NCBI GenBank assembly: GCA_964035575.1
Contig: OZ037870.1
Coordinates: forward strand, 186,001 to 250,000
Length of the DNA: 64,000 bases
From: Rhynchopus sp. YZ270_cl-10
Taxonomy: Eukaryota; Euglenozoa; Diplonemea; Diplonemida; Diplonemidae
Reading direction: 5' to 3'
Both the position numbers and the translations under genes were made by a program. Below the pieces are notes generated by a model. The model saw only the letters and a list, made by a program, of their open reading frames with translations, was not told where the DNA came from and ran no database searches. Each line of letters begins with the position of its first letter. Within the stretch, counting starts at the first letter, position 1. This document shows, one piece after another, positions 19,600-30,956 of this stretch.

Positions 19600-22140
19600 C
19601 TAAATGTGTTTACAGACGCTCCGAAGGAACGGCACCCATCTCATCGCACTTGTTCTCGTCGGTGACTGAGAGAGCGTTGCAGGCCACACAGGACGTGAAG
19701 CCAACACACTTGAGGTTGCGCTTTGAAGCCTCTTGTCATACAACACACGCAGTGGCCCGACCTTGGGTTCCATCAACCTGATGAGACTCTTCGCGTTGAA
19801 TGAGCAGACGTTGCGGGAGTCTGTCGCATCTTTGTGCTGTGTCGAAAACAGGATCCCAAAACACTTGAACTTACTGTCCTCGCCCAACTGCTTCATAGCA
19901 GGATTCGAGAATATCTTCTTTCCGACATCCGACGGCACCTTGTCTCTGAACTTTACCTGCACGCCACCACAGAACACAGTGCCTTTGGCGTGAAAAGGAA
20001 ATATGCACTCCACACCTGGTTCGTTTTGCATCTCAGAAACTACAATAGACCCTCGACGTAGGGTATCTCGGCAGGCCTCCGCAGTGTTGAAGTTTTTCAC
20101 CTTTCTGATCTCCTCCTTCCGTACTGTCAGGACCGTGTCCTCAGTAATGCCGTTCAATTTATTATGGAAGTTCCCTCCGGGGTAGTGCTTCGCAAGCGTT
20201 GTCGTCTTGTTATGTGGAAAGCTCAGCCGCCTTGCTTGCTCAAAGTACATGAACACCTTTTCTGCATTAGCCTCGAAGCCTAGGGCAGCATTTATATCAA
20301 ATCTGAACATCTTGCTGAGAACGACAGGCAGGTGCTTGGTATCGTCCTCCTTCCATTGTGGCCCATGCCCTGAGAACCATTGGGTGCAGAGCGGGTTCGC
20401 CATTGCTTGCTGTGCACAGCCACCCCTTATTTGCGAGGGGCGTCATTTGTGAGTCAGTCAGATCCTTCCCTTGTAACATGTTCCGCACAGTGTGGTGGAC
20501 AAGATCACGATCTGACACAGAATATGTTGTGGATTGGCTCCTGTCAAGTATAACTTGTAGGAATCCGGGGAGGTTACTGGGTACGAGCCCCACTGAGTGA
20601 TTAGCGAGCGCAGATGGCAAACCCTCCAGTGCGTACCGAGGTGTGGGTGCACAGAGCTTCAAGAGCAGTTCAAACATCGGTAAGTTTTTGAATTGTTCAA
20701 GACGCGGATGCCTGTGGAACAAGAGCTTTTGTAACTGCTCCTCACTAAGACGCGGCAGCTTGGCTGGTATTTTCTGGCGGTGCGATGCCATCTCGGCAGC
20801 GTCAAGCATTTTCTCGGTAACAGCAGAAAAGAGGAAAACAAGAGGCTCAGCGATGGTGTCTTGCATTAGTAGAAGTTCTTGTATCAGCTCCCCAGTCATG
20901 TTCAGGCGTGTGCCACCGCGGTCCCACGGCATCTTCATGAGCTCGTCAACACATACAACAAGGGTGGCGCCAGCTTGCATGTCCAGCTTACCACGCATGA
21001 GACGTACAGCATCATATGCATGGTTCACCTTCGCTGCCTCTTCTGCATCGAGACCATGGAAGTGCAACAGGTGCTTCCAAAAAGTCTCCTGTCTATCGGA
21101 CCCCTCACGCCCTCGAATGAGCATCTCTCGTTGTAAGTAATTCGGATGAACCTCACCGGCTTCCCTACCTCCGCCATTGCCTTTACCACACCCTTCCCGA
21201 CTTCTGAGTCGGGCGAGCACAGTTCGTTGTGCAGACGCGTCTTCCCCATGCCCATTAGCCCCATGTGGCAGAAGATCTTGGACTGAGGGCCGTCCCTACC
21301 ATCCAGGGTTACAGTAGAGAATTTACGGTCCTCCTCATTGCCCACATTCAGAACCCCCTTGAGGTAGCTAATAGTCTCATCGGCAGCCCCGTCCCCGATG
21401 TATTCACCTTTGAGGATGGAAGTGTTGAGCCTGTCTTCCCAGACCCAGTTGCTCAGGTCTGGGGGACCCTGACGCCGCCGATCTTCCATCACCGTTGTCA
21501 GCTGCTTCTGCACCTCCACCAGCTGATTCATAACGCTCTGTTTGGGGGAAAGTAAGAAACAAAATAACAACAAAGTTGCACCACACTGCGCATCACCACT
21601 GCCGACTTTGCAACCCCAACACACATGTTGCGAATGGGTCATGCCAGAAAGATGAAATAAACATGGGTAAAAAAGCAAGTAGACCACTCGCCGTGCCTCC
21701 AAAAGGTCCGAGGTTCCCTACGCCACACAGACAGTACAACCACATGTAATGACTCAACTCAAAGGTTGAGTGAATAGAAACTACAATAATAAGGGTTATA
21801 CCTCCAGCTCATCCTTGAGCTTGGTGATTATGGTGCGCACAACGGCCTCGCTTGGTGGGACATCCAAAAAATGCTTCACAGCAGCACCCAAGTTATCGGT
21901 AGTGAACGCCTTCTTCTCCCGAACACAACAGGTTAATACATCAATGTGATCACTGAGCTTCTTCCTCTCTGTCTGCAGCTCCTCCTTCTTTGTCTCCAGC
22001 TTCTTCTTCTTTGTCTGCAGCTTCCTCACAGCTTCTTGCGTTTCTGCAACAGAGCCTTGTAGACCAGCTATGGAAGAGGTAGCCTGTTGTTCATTCTCCA
22101 AGGGCAGGGGTCCACTTCCGTCATCCACACCAGGAGACAT
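19600..22140 (-). pseudogene. Crinkler/RHS-type NTPase-nuclease gene, copy B (frameshifted)
   Basis: A near-identical tandem copy of A, displaced 2962 bp at the start codon. Exon 1 spans 21802-22140 (113 codons, with an extra KKKLETK-type coiled-coil stretch balanced by a loss near its end). The intron (21538-21801) is 264 nt as in A, and the P-loop GLMGMGKT and LVVCVDEL are kept. The region broken in copy A (near 20565) is open here. Instead about 5 nt are missing near 20345 relative to A, separating the NTPase part from the C-terminal nuclease-like part, which stays open to 19600. The two copies thus carry different lesions. Confidence 0.65.
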
Positions 22141-22410
22141 ACTTGAAGAGAAAGGGGGTTGAACAGAACAGAACAGAACAGAACAAAACGAACAAAAAGA
22201 GGGGAAAACAAACGTTTCAGGGCAAGTGTTTGGGAATACGGGCGGGTTGGGTTTTGTGTGAAGAGGAAGAGGAAGAAAATAGAGACTGCACAGTGGTGAT
22301 GTGGTGTGTGAAATAGGCGAGGTGGCGTGATGTGAACAATGTGACTAACTCTTTTTTATTCAGAATACTTTTTTGGCATTCGGTTCTCTCTTACTTTAAA
22401 CAAAAGTCAT

Positions 22411-23137
22411 CTAAATGTGTTTACAGATGCTCCGAAGGAACGGCACCCATCTCATCGCGCTTGTTCTTGTCGGTGACTGAGAGAGCGTTGCAGGCCACAC
22501 AGGACGTGAAGCCAACACACTTGAGGTTGCGCTTTGAATCCTCTTGTCATACAACACACGCAGTGGCCCGACCTTGGGTTCCGTCAACCTGATAAGACTC
22601 TCTGCGTTGAATGAGCAGACGTTGCGGGAGTCTGTCGCATCTTTGTGCTGTGTCGAAAACAGGATCCCAAAACACTTGAACTTACTGTCCTCGCCCAACT
22701 GCTTCATAGCAGGATTCGAGAATATCTTCTTTCCGACATCCGACGGCACCTTGTCTCTGAACTTTACCTGCACGCCACCACAGAACACAGTGCCTTTGGC
22801 GTGAAAAGGAAATATGCACTCCACACCTGGTTCGTTTTGCATCTCAGAAACTACAATAGACCCTCGACGTAGGGTATCTCGGCAGGCCTCCGCAGTGTTG
22901 AAGTTTTTCACCTTTATGATCTCCTTCTTCCGTACTCTCAGGAACGTGTCCTCAGTAATGCCGTTCAATTTATTATGGAAGTTCCCTCCGGGGTAGTGCT
23001 CGGCAAGCGTTGTCGTCTTGTTATATGGAAAGCTCAGCCGCCTTGCTTGCTCAAAGTACATGAACACCTTTTCTGCATTAGCTTCGGATTGAAGGGCAGC
23101 ATTTATATCAAATCTGAACATCTTCTTGAGAACGACA
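22411..23137 (-). pseudogene. Crinkler/RHS-type gene, copy C (C-terminal remnant)
   Basis: Only the last 240 codons or so match copies A and B, beginning at the VVL.KMFRFDINAAL segment. Homology stops abruptly at about 23137; the sequence beyond is unrelated. The nuclease-like GVQVKFR motif is present and the frame is open to the same stop as in A and B. There is no P-loop, so it cannot encode the full protein. Confidence 0.75.
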
Positions 23138-23434
23138 CAAGAACCCTCACACAGGAATTTGGGGTTCCGGTAAAACCCCGAAAAAGCAGGCTGGCACCCC
23201 CATAACGTACAGTATTGGAATTGGGAAATGGGGGTAGGTGTGGGTCGACAATTTTGCACTTTGACCACCATAAATTAGATGCTGCCAGTCTTACGGCTCT
23301 AAAAAACGCCACGATGGAGGTCTCATCGCACGATCGCTACCATACCGTGGTTCTTACACCTAGTAACTGTTATTCGCATCCTGTTCGCATTTGGCAATGC
23401 GAACAGGGTGCGAACAATGCGAATAAGTTGTTCG

Positions 23435-23616
23435 CACGCTATGTATGCGGCCGCCATGCCTGCTGATTGCAGTCCAGCGAACTATCCACCAGCCACAGGT
23501 CCGACGGCAGTGATGCCCAGCGTCGCGCCCAAGACCAACGGTGCTGCGACAACGACAGCAGCTCCAATCACACCGAGGCCACCGACCACCAGAGCTTTCA
23601 AACCCATGTTACCCAT
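23435..23616 (-). pseudogene. ISG12/IFI6-like gene with premature stop
   Basis: The frame starts MGNMGLKALVVGG at 23616 and runs VVVAAPLVLGATLG to GPVAGG, then meets TAG at 23482-23484. The intact copy at 14265-14552 reads GGA TTG TTC at the aligned site, here GGA TAG TTC. Past the stop the frame continues FAGLQSAGMAA, still family-like, so this is a nonsense copy. The 5' flanks of both loci also match (a TGCACATCTCGTTTCA segment). It lies 3' of the intact cyclase gene, mirroring the order at 14 kb. Confidence 0.75.
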
Positions 23617-24226
23617 GTGAAACGAGATGTGCAGTGTCTGTTGTCTGAGGTGTCTTTGATAGCTGAGGGTGATGGGGAGAATATGACAGAGTAGGTGAGA
23701 GGCTCTGTTGCTGTGTTGCCGACAAATCGCCACACAAAATGACGAACTACCCAAAGGGTTTGCAAGAAAAGAGTTGAGTGACAGATGATCAAAAAGCAAT
23801 GTCTTGAGGTTTGTGCTGAGAATTCATCACTATTTCGTCAGGGAGAGGGGACGGAGCATGTACTAAAAGGGGTTTTGAAGATGAACACGGGTCCCCTGCG
23901 TTCATCTCAACAAGAAGTATCTTGCCCACACAAAACAAAAATTGACCACACAACGAGAGAGGTAAGGCTTGTAAAAGACAACCCCGCCCGGACCTGCACG
24001 ATCCTGTTGACGAGACCCAAGTTGCGAATGTAGTCGGTCACCTAAATATAAAGAAAAGTTTATAAGATGAACCTAAGCCTCTCGTGCCCAGTCACCTAAA
24101 ATAAAGAAGGGTTCAGAAGATAGTGATTTGTAGACAAATGACAATATGTTATTCAGACGCAAACCTCTCGAGAACACGGTCGGGCAACGTCCTTGTCACC
24201 TGGTGTCCTCCATCAATAAAAGCTCG
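23617..24226. other. spacer downstream of the cyclase gene
   Basis: No gene is seen beyond the 5' flank of the ISG12-like relic. The recurrent word ATAAGATGAACCTAAGCC lies at 24062-24079, about 150 nt past the cyclase stop. TCACCTAAA-type words repeat near 24038 and 24091. Confidence 0.4.
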
Positions 24227-26353
24227 CTAAAACACATTGTCACGTTCTTGGTTGTCTGACTCAATGACTCTGTAGCTCGACCCCTTGTACTGGACAAGAA
24301 CGTCTTCAAGTGCAGACGGCAGTATTGTCCCTTGAGGAGACTCGTACAGACACGCGACCCCGTCACGCACAGCCTCCTCGCACAGCGCCCAACTCCGACG
24401 CACCACATCCCCCATCACAGTCACAAAGCGCTGGCTCCGTGCACCAACATCCCCGTGCTGCACTGGGCCACTTGCAAGCCCAGCCCCGTTCAATGCGGAA
24501 TTCACAGACATGCGCTGCACAAACCGTATCGCGTTCTCCGCGTGTGCAGGTGCAGAACGCGACACGTTCCACCCAACACAGACACAGTTCCCAAGCAGCG
24601 TCACCAGACTCCCTCCACTCTGCTCCAGCGCGATTGTCAGTGTCGTTAGTATGGAACTCATTTGTGGGAGCGCTGAAGTGTGTCCCACGTCGCCCACTGC
24701 AAGCTGTGCAACTCCCACAGTCCCGGAGACCTGGCGGGTCGAGTGTGCCACCCGCGACTCCGGAAGCTGGCGGTGCCGGGAGCGTGTCGAGCGTGTGGAG
24801 GAAGCTTCCGACCCGGTACTTTCCCACATGGAGAACGTTTCATTCTCGTCTGTCTTTAGACATGGCGAAGAAGACTCGCACAGCGGGGTCTCCCTTCGTC
24901 CTCCAAGTGAGACAGGCCACACACAGCACATCAACGTGCTCCCAGACACACCCTTCAAGTGAACCTCCTCTGGCACACCAGCAACAGCACTGCACGACTC
25001 AGAGACAGACGTCCACAGGTCAGCGGGCACAGCCACAGCACCAGACGTGCATGTGCTCTCAAGGCGTGACGCAACGTTCACTGTGTGTCCGAAGTAGTCA
25101 GTCCGTGCCGTCAGTGTGTTCTGCTCCACAGTCACAGGGCCAGTGTTCACACCAATGCGCACAGTCAGACCACCCCACAGCGACCCCTGCCGAGAGCAGA
25201 TCGGTGCATCCTCAAGCAGAGACGCAGGCCAGTCTGCTTCAAACAGACGTTCCTGCACACGCAACCCAAACGCCACACCGTCGAAAGTGGATGCAAAGGC
25301 AATCATGAATGCGTCGCCAATGGTCTTCACCTCGTACCCATCACACATCTCCATCACCTCACGCATTATAGCGTTGTGGATCTGCAGTCCAGCGCGCATT
25401 CCCTCAGGTGCGTTCTGCCAGATCGACGTCGACGCACGGATGTCTGTGAACACAATCGTTGCTGTCTCGCTGTCAAGCCCAGGCGGCGCCACAGTCGGCT
25501 GCTGCACACCGTCCGCCTCCACCTCAAACAGCGCAGCAGGTAGGTACGGACGGTACTTCCGCAGGTTCTTCTCCAATCCCCGCAATGCTGCTGTCATCCC
25601 CTCAGGCAGCTCACCCTCATGCGTCTTCAGCAGCTCCGCCACCTGCTCCACGTCGTAGCCCGCTAGCAACGCCGCAATCTCCTGCACAGCGTCGATCGTC
25701 CGTTCCATGGATGCCTGCTCCTTCAGGAGACCACGAGCGAAGCCTCGCGTTGCGATGAAGTCTAACAAGAACACTGCACCAGCGGTCATCTGGAAGATAA
25801 ATGACAAACGATTCGGGCAGGGGAGCTCTGTGCAGCTGATACGGTTCTCCATGCGCTCGCGTCTAAACTTCTGTGGTTGGAGGCCGGGAATGTCGAGAAT
25901 ACCAAACCTGAAGGCCTCCTCGAGACACATGACAACCAAATACACTAGTGTGAAGCACACCACACCCATGCTGTAGCACGTGGGCACCTCCATCACAAGG
26001 AGCATGTCGATGACGAGAATGAGAAGTGGCCATGAACTCTGCCCACTGGTGCGCGCCGTCAGATCCATGCCTACAATTGAGAAGGCTAACAGGTAGACAA
26101 AAAACACGATGGTGCGTGTGGTCAGCTTGCATCTGCACAAGATCAACACCAGAGGGGCAAGCGCAGCGACAAAAGCAATAGCGTGGGCTGCGCAATTAAC
26201 ATACAGCTCATGTGGATTCGTCCACACCCAAATCGCTGGCCAAATCTGCCAAAGTAGCGACACAAAGTTTATCATGAAGAACAACATCCGCTTGTGACGT
26301 GCACGAGCATCCAGTGTCCCGTCTAAGGACAGCACACCTTCCAGACAGCGCAT
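24227..26353 (-). CDS. membrane class III adenylyl/guanylyl cyclase
   Basis: A 708-residue protein. The first 210 residues contain about five or six hydrophobic segments, so the N-terminus is membrane-bound. A linker (210-295) leads to a class III cyclase domain (296-445). It holds metal-binding Asp304 (FTDI), Lys343 with Asp347 (KTIGDAFM), Asp419 (RTDYFG), and Asn426 and Arg430 (NVASR), so both metal and transition-state residues are present. Lys343 and Asp419 favour ATP, suggesting cAMP production. Residues 530-690 form a second, degenerate cyclase-like region (GNCVCVGW, GLASGPVQHGDVG) lacking the catalytic residues. One functional domain could act as a homodimer. A dead copy of its 5' end lies at 14.7 kb. 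No intron is needed. Confidence 0.88.
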   Translation of the reverse strand: MRCLEGVLSLDGTLDARARHKRMLFFMINFVSLLWQIWPAIWVWTNPHELYVNCAAHAIAFVAALAPLVLILCRCKLTTRTIVFFVYLLAFSIVGMDLTARTSGQSSWPLLILVIDMLLVMEVPTCYSMGVVCFTLVYLVVMCLEEAFRFGILDIPGLQPQKFRRERMENRISCTELPCPNRLSFIFQMTAGAVFLLDFIATRGFARGLLKEQASMERTIDAVQEIAALLAGYDVEQVAELLKTHEGELPEGMTAALRGLEKNLRKYRPYLPAALFEVEADGVQQPTVAPPGLDSETATIVFTDIRASTSIWQNAPEGMRAGLQIHNAIMREVMEMCDGYEVKTIGDAFMIAFASTFDGVAFGLRVQERLFEADWPASLLEDAPICSRQGSLWGGLTVRIGVNTGPVTVEQNTLTARTDYFGHTVNVASRLESTCTSGAVAVPADLWTSVSESCSAVAGVPEEVHLKGVSGSTLMCCVWPVSLGGRRETPLCESSSPCLKTDENETFSMWESTGSEASSTRSTRSRHRQLPESRVAHSTRQVSGTVGVAQLAVGDVGHTSALPQMSSILTTLTIALEQSGGSLVTLLGNCVCVGWNVSRSAPAHAENAIRFVQRMSVNSALNGAGLASGPVQHGDVGARSQRFVTVMGDVVRRSWALCEEAVRDGVACLYESPQGTILPSALEDVLVQYKGSSYRVIESDNQERDNVF

Positions 26354-26537
26354 CGTGTATTCTAAGATACTGTGGAAATGGGGGTGGGGTAGGTTTCATA
26401 ACACATAATATACTACGGCTCAGATCTCACAAATCTCGTTGGATTTTAGACCATCACATTGGATCGGTGGCTCAATTTTTCTTCGTAGAATTCATTGTTT
26501 CATAATAGTATCTATTCTAATGAATAGAAGCTATAAT

Positions 26538-26647
26538 TGGGCGATCTAGGATCGTTTCTGTGAGACACGTAACAGGCTGTGAGAGCTTGTGAGAGGTCTG
26601 TGAGAGCTAGTGAAAAAAAATCTCTCCCCGTTCATAGATCGCCCAAT
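26538..26647. repeat. short inverted repeat, possible 110-bp MITE or hairpin
   Basis: ATTGGGCGATCTA at 26538-26550 is the reverse complement of 26635-26647. The interior repeats CTGTGAGAG-type words. No clear target duplication is seen, so it may only be a hairpin. Confidence 0.4.
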
Positions 26648-27068
26648 AATAGGGTACACTAAAGGTACCCAAACCAATCTTCGTAGAATTCAAAAAAGAG
26701 AACAGGACGTGGTGGAAAGATCGAAGAAGGAGTTGGGTGAGAGGCTTTGTTGTTTGTGTTGTGCTGACAAACCACCTTAGCAACCCACCATAGTGGGTAA
26801 GGGTAAAGAGGGTCAGTACTCAAATGGTGGCCGAAGCCGCTATATTTTTTTATTTGCTATTTTTTTGGCTGTTTTGTGTGTGTCCCCTTCTCAAAAAGAA
26901 AAAGAAAAAAGGTTGGGCCCGGTTTGTGTTGCTCTTTTATGCTTTTTTGTAAAATTCGCAGAAGTTAGTTTGTTTTTGGTTCGTTTCGACAATCACCATG
27001 TCATTTTTTTAATTTATTTTCGCAAGAAATGTTGGGATAAAGTGTAGTGTTACCCCCTGTGTGCAACC

Positions 27069-27095
27069 GCAATCATTCATTTTTATTCACCACCA
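27069..27095 (-). pseudogene. 3'-end scrap of the ISG12-like gene
   Basis: Twenty-seven bases are identical to 14251-14277, which spans the stop codon and 3' flank of the ISG12-like gene. Nothing upstream matches clearly. Confidence 0.5.
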
Positions 27096-28756
27096 AACTC
27101 CCCCCCTATCCCCCAAAAAAAAACAAAATAACTTTGTAAGATGAACGGACCTCAAGGGGGCTCATATGCGCACTTTTTCCACAATTTTTTACTGTAATAT
27201 TTAGTGTAGGGATACACGCCCACACTCATGCAGGAGCTAGCTTTTTGTGTATTTTTTTCTTTTCTTTTCTTTACTTTTTTTTTTGAAAGAAAAAAAAAGT
27301 AATTGTCGAAACAGTTTTGTGTGCAACCCCACTTTTGTCTCAGAGGATGTTTGCTTGCATTCACCCTTCAGCAATTTAAAAGAAATGTGACAAAAAAAAA
27401 CTTTTATGTTTGGTATAGACAAGAAGCAGTCTGTAATACAACTTCAAGCCAATTTTTTTGTAACAGGGGGGGGGGGGGGGGGGGTTTTTTTGACAAAAAC
27501 CAACCTATGCAAAGGAAAATGGCATTTGTTTGGCAAAAAAAAATAATAGGCTTTGTCACCTTCCCACGCTTATTGCTATTCCTGTCTTTTCAGGGTAACC
27601 AAGGGAAACCCCTGCACTCACCCTAGCCCCGAAAGCAAAGAATAAAGTTGACTTGAAATACAACAGCCCGCTCGTGACAGTGTACTGAATAAAGTGAATG
27701 GGGGGAAAAGAACGTCGAAGGTTAGGGCAAACCGGCGGTACAGGGGGGGTTTAAAAAAAAACTAGGTGAAATGGTTGGTTCTCTGTTTCTGGCTTTATTG
27801 TCAAAACCGGTACAGGGGGGGATCAGATAAACCAAGTCTCTTAACTTAATCACTCAAAGAAAACAGTGTGTTGTGGTTGTACAGTTGGGTGTGTCAGTGC
27901 CGTGAGCAAAATTTCGCATTCGGGCAACTGACAGGGGGGGTGCAGGGGGGTGAGAGCCAGCCTTCTTTGCTGTAGGGGACAGCACGGCGATACCTACCCT
28001 CCTCAAGTGACTGCGTGTGAGGGTCGGAACAAACAGAGGCCAGAAGTAATATAAAATATGCATCACGTTAGAAAAGAACCCTGAGTGGTGCGTGGGGGTC
28101 GCAGTGAAGAGGCACAAAAATAGCCCCCCCTAGCTGGAGAAGATGTCGTCAAACTCGTTAGTGATCTGTTGTGATGGAGGGAGGGTAAAGGGGGCAGGAC
28201 AATAAGACAGAATAATTATCGTTTATAATCCGAAGTCCGCAACGCAAAAATACCCAGAAAAGGTACCTTTAAACAAGGCCATGGGTTACGACTCACGTGT
28301 TAAGCCACGTTCACAGTGCATATCGTTCGGGACAATGTTTCCCCATGTACTGTCATTGCGGGTAATGGCACAGAGAGTTGCCCTTCCAGTATGTCTGGTG
28401 TAGTGAGGTCGAGTGAGTATCGGTCTTCTGTTGTAGCCAATACGCGATGGAGCAGAAAAACAACCCTCCTTGAACGAGATGTGACGACATCGAAACAAAT
28501 AACATACCACAGGCTGCACGGTAGTGGGCTGTTCGCCTGTTGCCGGGACGGCGGCCGTGGGGTCCTGTAGGGAGCGTGGTGATGAAATGAAGTTCGTGGG
28601 GGGGAAAGAGAAAAGTTTGGGGAGATGAACCCAAGCCTTGTTAGTCTGAAGCGCCTCTGGGACGCAGGCACTGAGAAGGGGAGAAACGTTATGGTAGATG
28701 GCCTGCGTTGTACTTGTTTAGTCACACAAACTTAAAAGACGGGTGGGGCGTTCTTC

Positions 28757-30746
28757 TCAGACACGTTCGCATACCACGTGTGCAGGAGGGACGCTGACTG
28801 CTGTCCCTGCTGGGTCGGCGACTTGGTATTGCTGTGCCTGCTGCTCGGCGAGTTGTATTGCGTCCATCTGAGCTGGCTGCGCTGCCACGGGGTCGACTGG
28901 CGCTGCCACTGCCACTGCCACAGGTGCTGGTGCCGGTACCTGCTCTGGCTGCGGGGCTGGGGTGGGTGCTGCCTGGGACACCGCTTGCACAGGCGGCTGC
29001 TGTGGCCACTGCTGCTGCGGTGCTTGTTGCTGCTCAACGGGGGGCTGTGCAACAACAGGCTGTGCAACAGGAGGCTGTGCGGCAACAGGCTGTGCGACAA
29101 CGGGCTGTGCAGCAACGGGCTGCGCAGCAACGGGCTGTGGTTGGGAGAACGGCTGCACCTGCGGCTGCTGCTGCAGCGACTGGCCCCACTGCGGTGCGTT
29201 GAGACCCGAGAACGGGTCTGCGCCTGTAGGGTTTGCTGGTTGGGGGGCGAATGTCTGTGCCTGGGGCTGTGGGAAGGCTGGCTGTGCGGGTTGTGCTGCC
29301 TGCTGTGGCCACATTGTGTTGGCTTGGGGTTGCTGCTGCTGGTTTGTTGGCGACAAGTCCTGCATCTGCGCCAAGGAGAGTTTCGGGGCACCTGCGTTCA
29401 CAGGGGACGGCGGCTTGCCTGCAGAGAACATGTTAATGTCGTGCAGCATCTTCTGCTGCAGGGCAGACGCCTCCACAGGCTGCTGCTGTGGCACTGCCTG
29501 CGGCTGTTGCTGTGGGGGTGGCTGTGCTGCCAGCTGCGGCAGTGGCAGCGGCTCGGGCATAACCTGCGGCTGCTCCTGCACGCGTGGGTCAAACGCAGGG
29601 CTCGGCCCTCCTGAGCCTGGTGCGAAGAAGTCCTCAATCGTCCCGGGCTGTGTCTTGGCTGCCTGTGGAGGTGGCGACGCGTTCGAAGGTGCAAAAGGGT
29701 CGAACTGGTCGTTCGCAACAGGCGCTGCAGCCACTGGCTGGGCAGGAGGCTGTGCTGCTGGCTGTGGTGCAGCTGCTGCAGGCTGTGCAAACAAGTCCTG
29801 CTGCTGCTGTGCTGCTGGCACCGGCTGTGCAAAAAGATCATGTGCCGGCTGCTGTTGGACAGGCGCAGGGCTCGAAAACAAGCTCGTCTGCGACGCGCCG
29901 ACAGCGGGCGGCTGTGCCCCGACAGACGCGTCCTTTTCGTCTGCTTCTTGCTTTGCTCGTTCCGCCGCCTCTGCCTCCTGCTTGCTGATGCGCATGACCT
30001 GCTGCAGGATGTCCTCCTCCTCATCTGCCGACACGGTGGAGTGGTTGTGCTGAGCCCGCGTGAGGCCATGTGCATTCGCCTCTTTGTCGAACTGCTCCTG
30101 CAGACGGCGTGCCACCTCAGCATCTGAGAGCCCTGTGTCCACGAGGGCAGCCTCCCTGGAGCGCTTGGTCGCAGGCTTGGACGCTGTGGTGGCTGAGGGG
30201 CTGGTCGATGCGGAGGACGTGCTGTTGCCACCTGTGATGCGTTCGGAGGTGCGCTTTGCGTTGTCGCGTGCCTCCTTCACACGCGCGTCGTCCTTGATCA
30301 GGTCCGACAGCTTCTGCGCCTTTGTCCGCACACTCTCCCCATGGTCCACGTTCTTCTGCACATACTTAAACTCCCGCAGCTGGTTCAACCTAAAGGCGCT
30401 TCGCCTCACCTCCAGCACTACATCCTCCGGCCCATGCAGCACAACGTAGTCCAGCACAAGCAACGCCTTCGCCACCTTCTGCCACTTCTTCGGATCAGGC
30501 GACTCCAAGCGCTTCCACAAGTTGTGCATCACCTGCGCACGGTCCTCAGACACGTAGCACGCCGCTGCAAGCCCTTTCAACTGTTCCATGGTAGGCCCCC
30601 AGTTGTCTGAGTTAGTGGCATCCTGTGTGTGGTGATGGTGATGGTAGTGGTGATGTGGCACATACCTTGGTCGCCTTCTTTATGTCCGAGTGTCCCAGCA
30701 ACTTCCACGTTGCCTCACGCTTCATTCGGGTGAAGTCGTGGCTCAT
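28757..30746 (-). CDS. epsin-like ENTH-domain endocytic adaptor
   Basis: A 648-residue product from two exons. Exon 1 (30666-30746) encodes 27 residues, MSHDFTRMKREATWKLLGHS to KKATK. A 43-nt intron (30623-30665, GTATGT...CACAG, phase 0) joins DATNSDNWGP. This restores a complete ENTH domain (about 1-145), which binds phosphoinositides and bends membrane at clathrin-coated pits. Around residues 190-255 are ubiquitin-interacting-motif-like helices (AEVARRLQEQFDKEA and EEDILQQVMRISKQEAE). The rest is Gln/Pro/Ala-rich with DLF and DPF words suited to AP-2 or clathrin binding. An internal start in the intron frame would give a His-rich false N-terminus; the spliced model is preferred. Confidence 0.93.
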
Positions 30747-30956
30747 TGTGTATGTGTTGTCTGTGTCCTTTGAGAGGGGGTTTGTGTTGATACATTATAA
30801 CAGCGTCGCTGCCCTGAAGCACCCACGACATCATTACTCAAAAACATGCCCTCTCTTTATTCGTGAAAAATGTCTACAAAAAAAAACAAGCTTGAAAGAT
30901 CGAACAAAAAGGAAAGAAATAAAACTTGACAAGATGCATGCGCCTCACGCACAGCA

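Larger units (their letters stand above)
26354..28756. other. 2.4-kb gene-free region with simple repeats and relics
   Basis: No convincing gene. It contains a short inverted repeat (26538-26647), an ISG12-like 3' scrap (27069-27095), a run of 19 G followed by T (27466-27484), several ACAGGGGGGG words near 27740-27950, and two copies of the AGATGAAC word (27136 and 28622). A reading frame at 28300-28725 looks accidental. Confidence 0.5.

Noticed and set aside
24310-25308. 332-residue plus-strand frame opposite the cyclase
   Set aside because: Antisense shadow of a gene with clear catalytic motifs; low-complexity Ser/Gln/Arg content.
28300-28725. Minus-strand frame downstream of the epsin gene
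   Set aside because: No protein-like composition, no domain, and it lies in the probable 3' flank.
28962-30053. 363-residue plus-strand Cys/Gly/Ala-rich frame
   Set aside because: Antisense shadow of the Gln-rich epsin tail (CAG and GCA codons read as TGC).
30657-30661. Start codon at the His-rich frame for the epsin gene
   Set aside because: It lies in the 43-nt intron; the spliced model gives a standard ENTH N-terminus.
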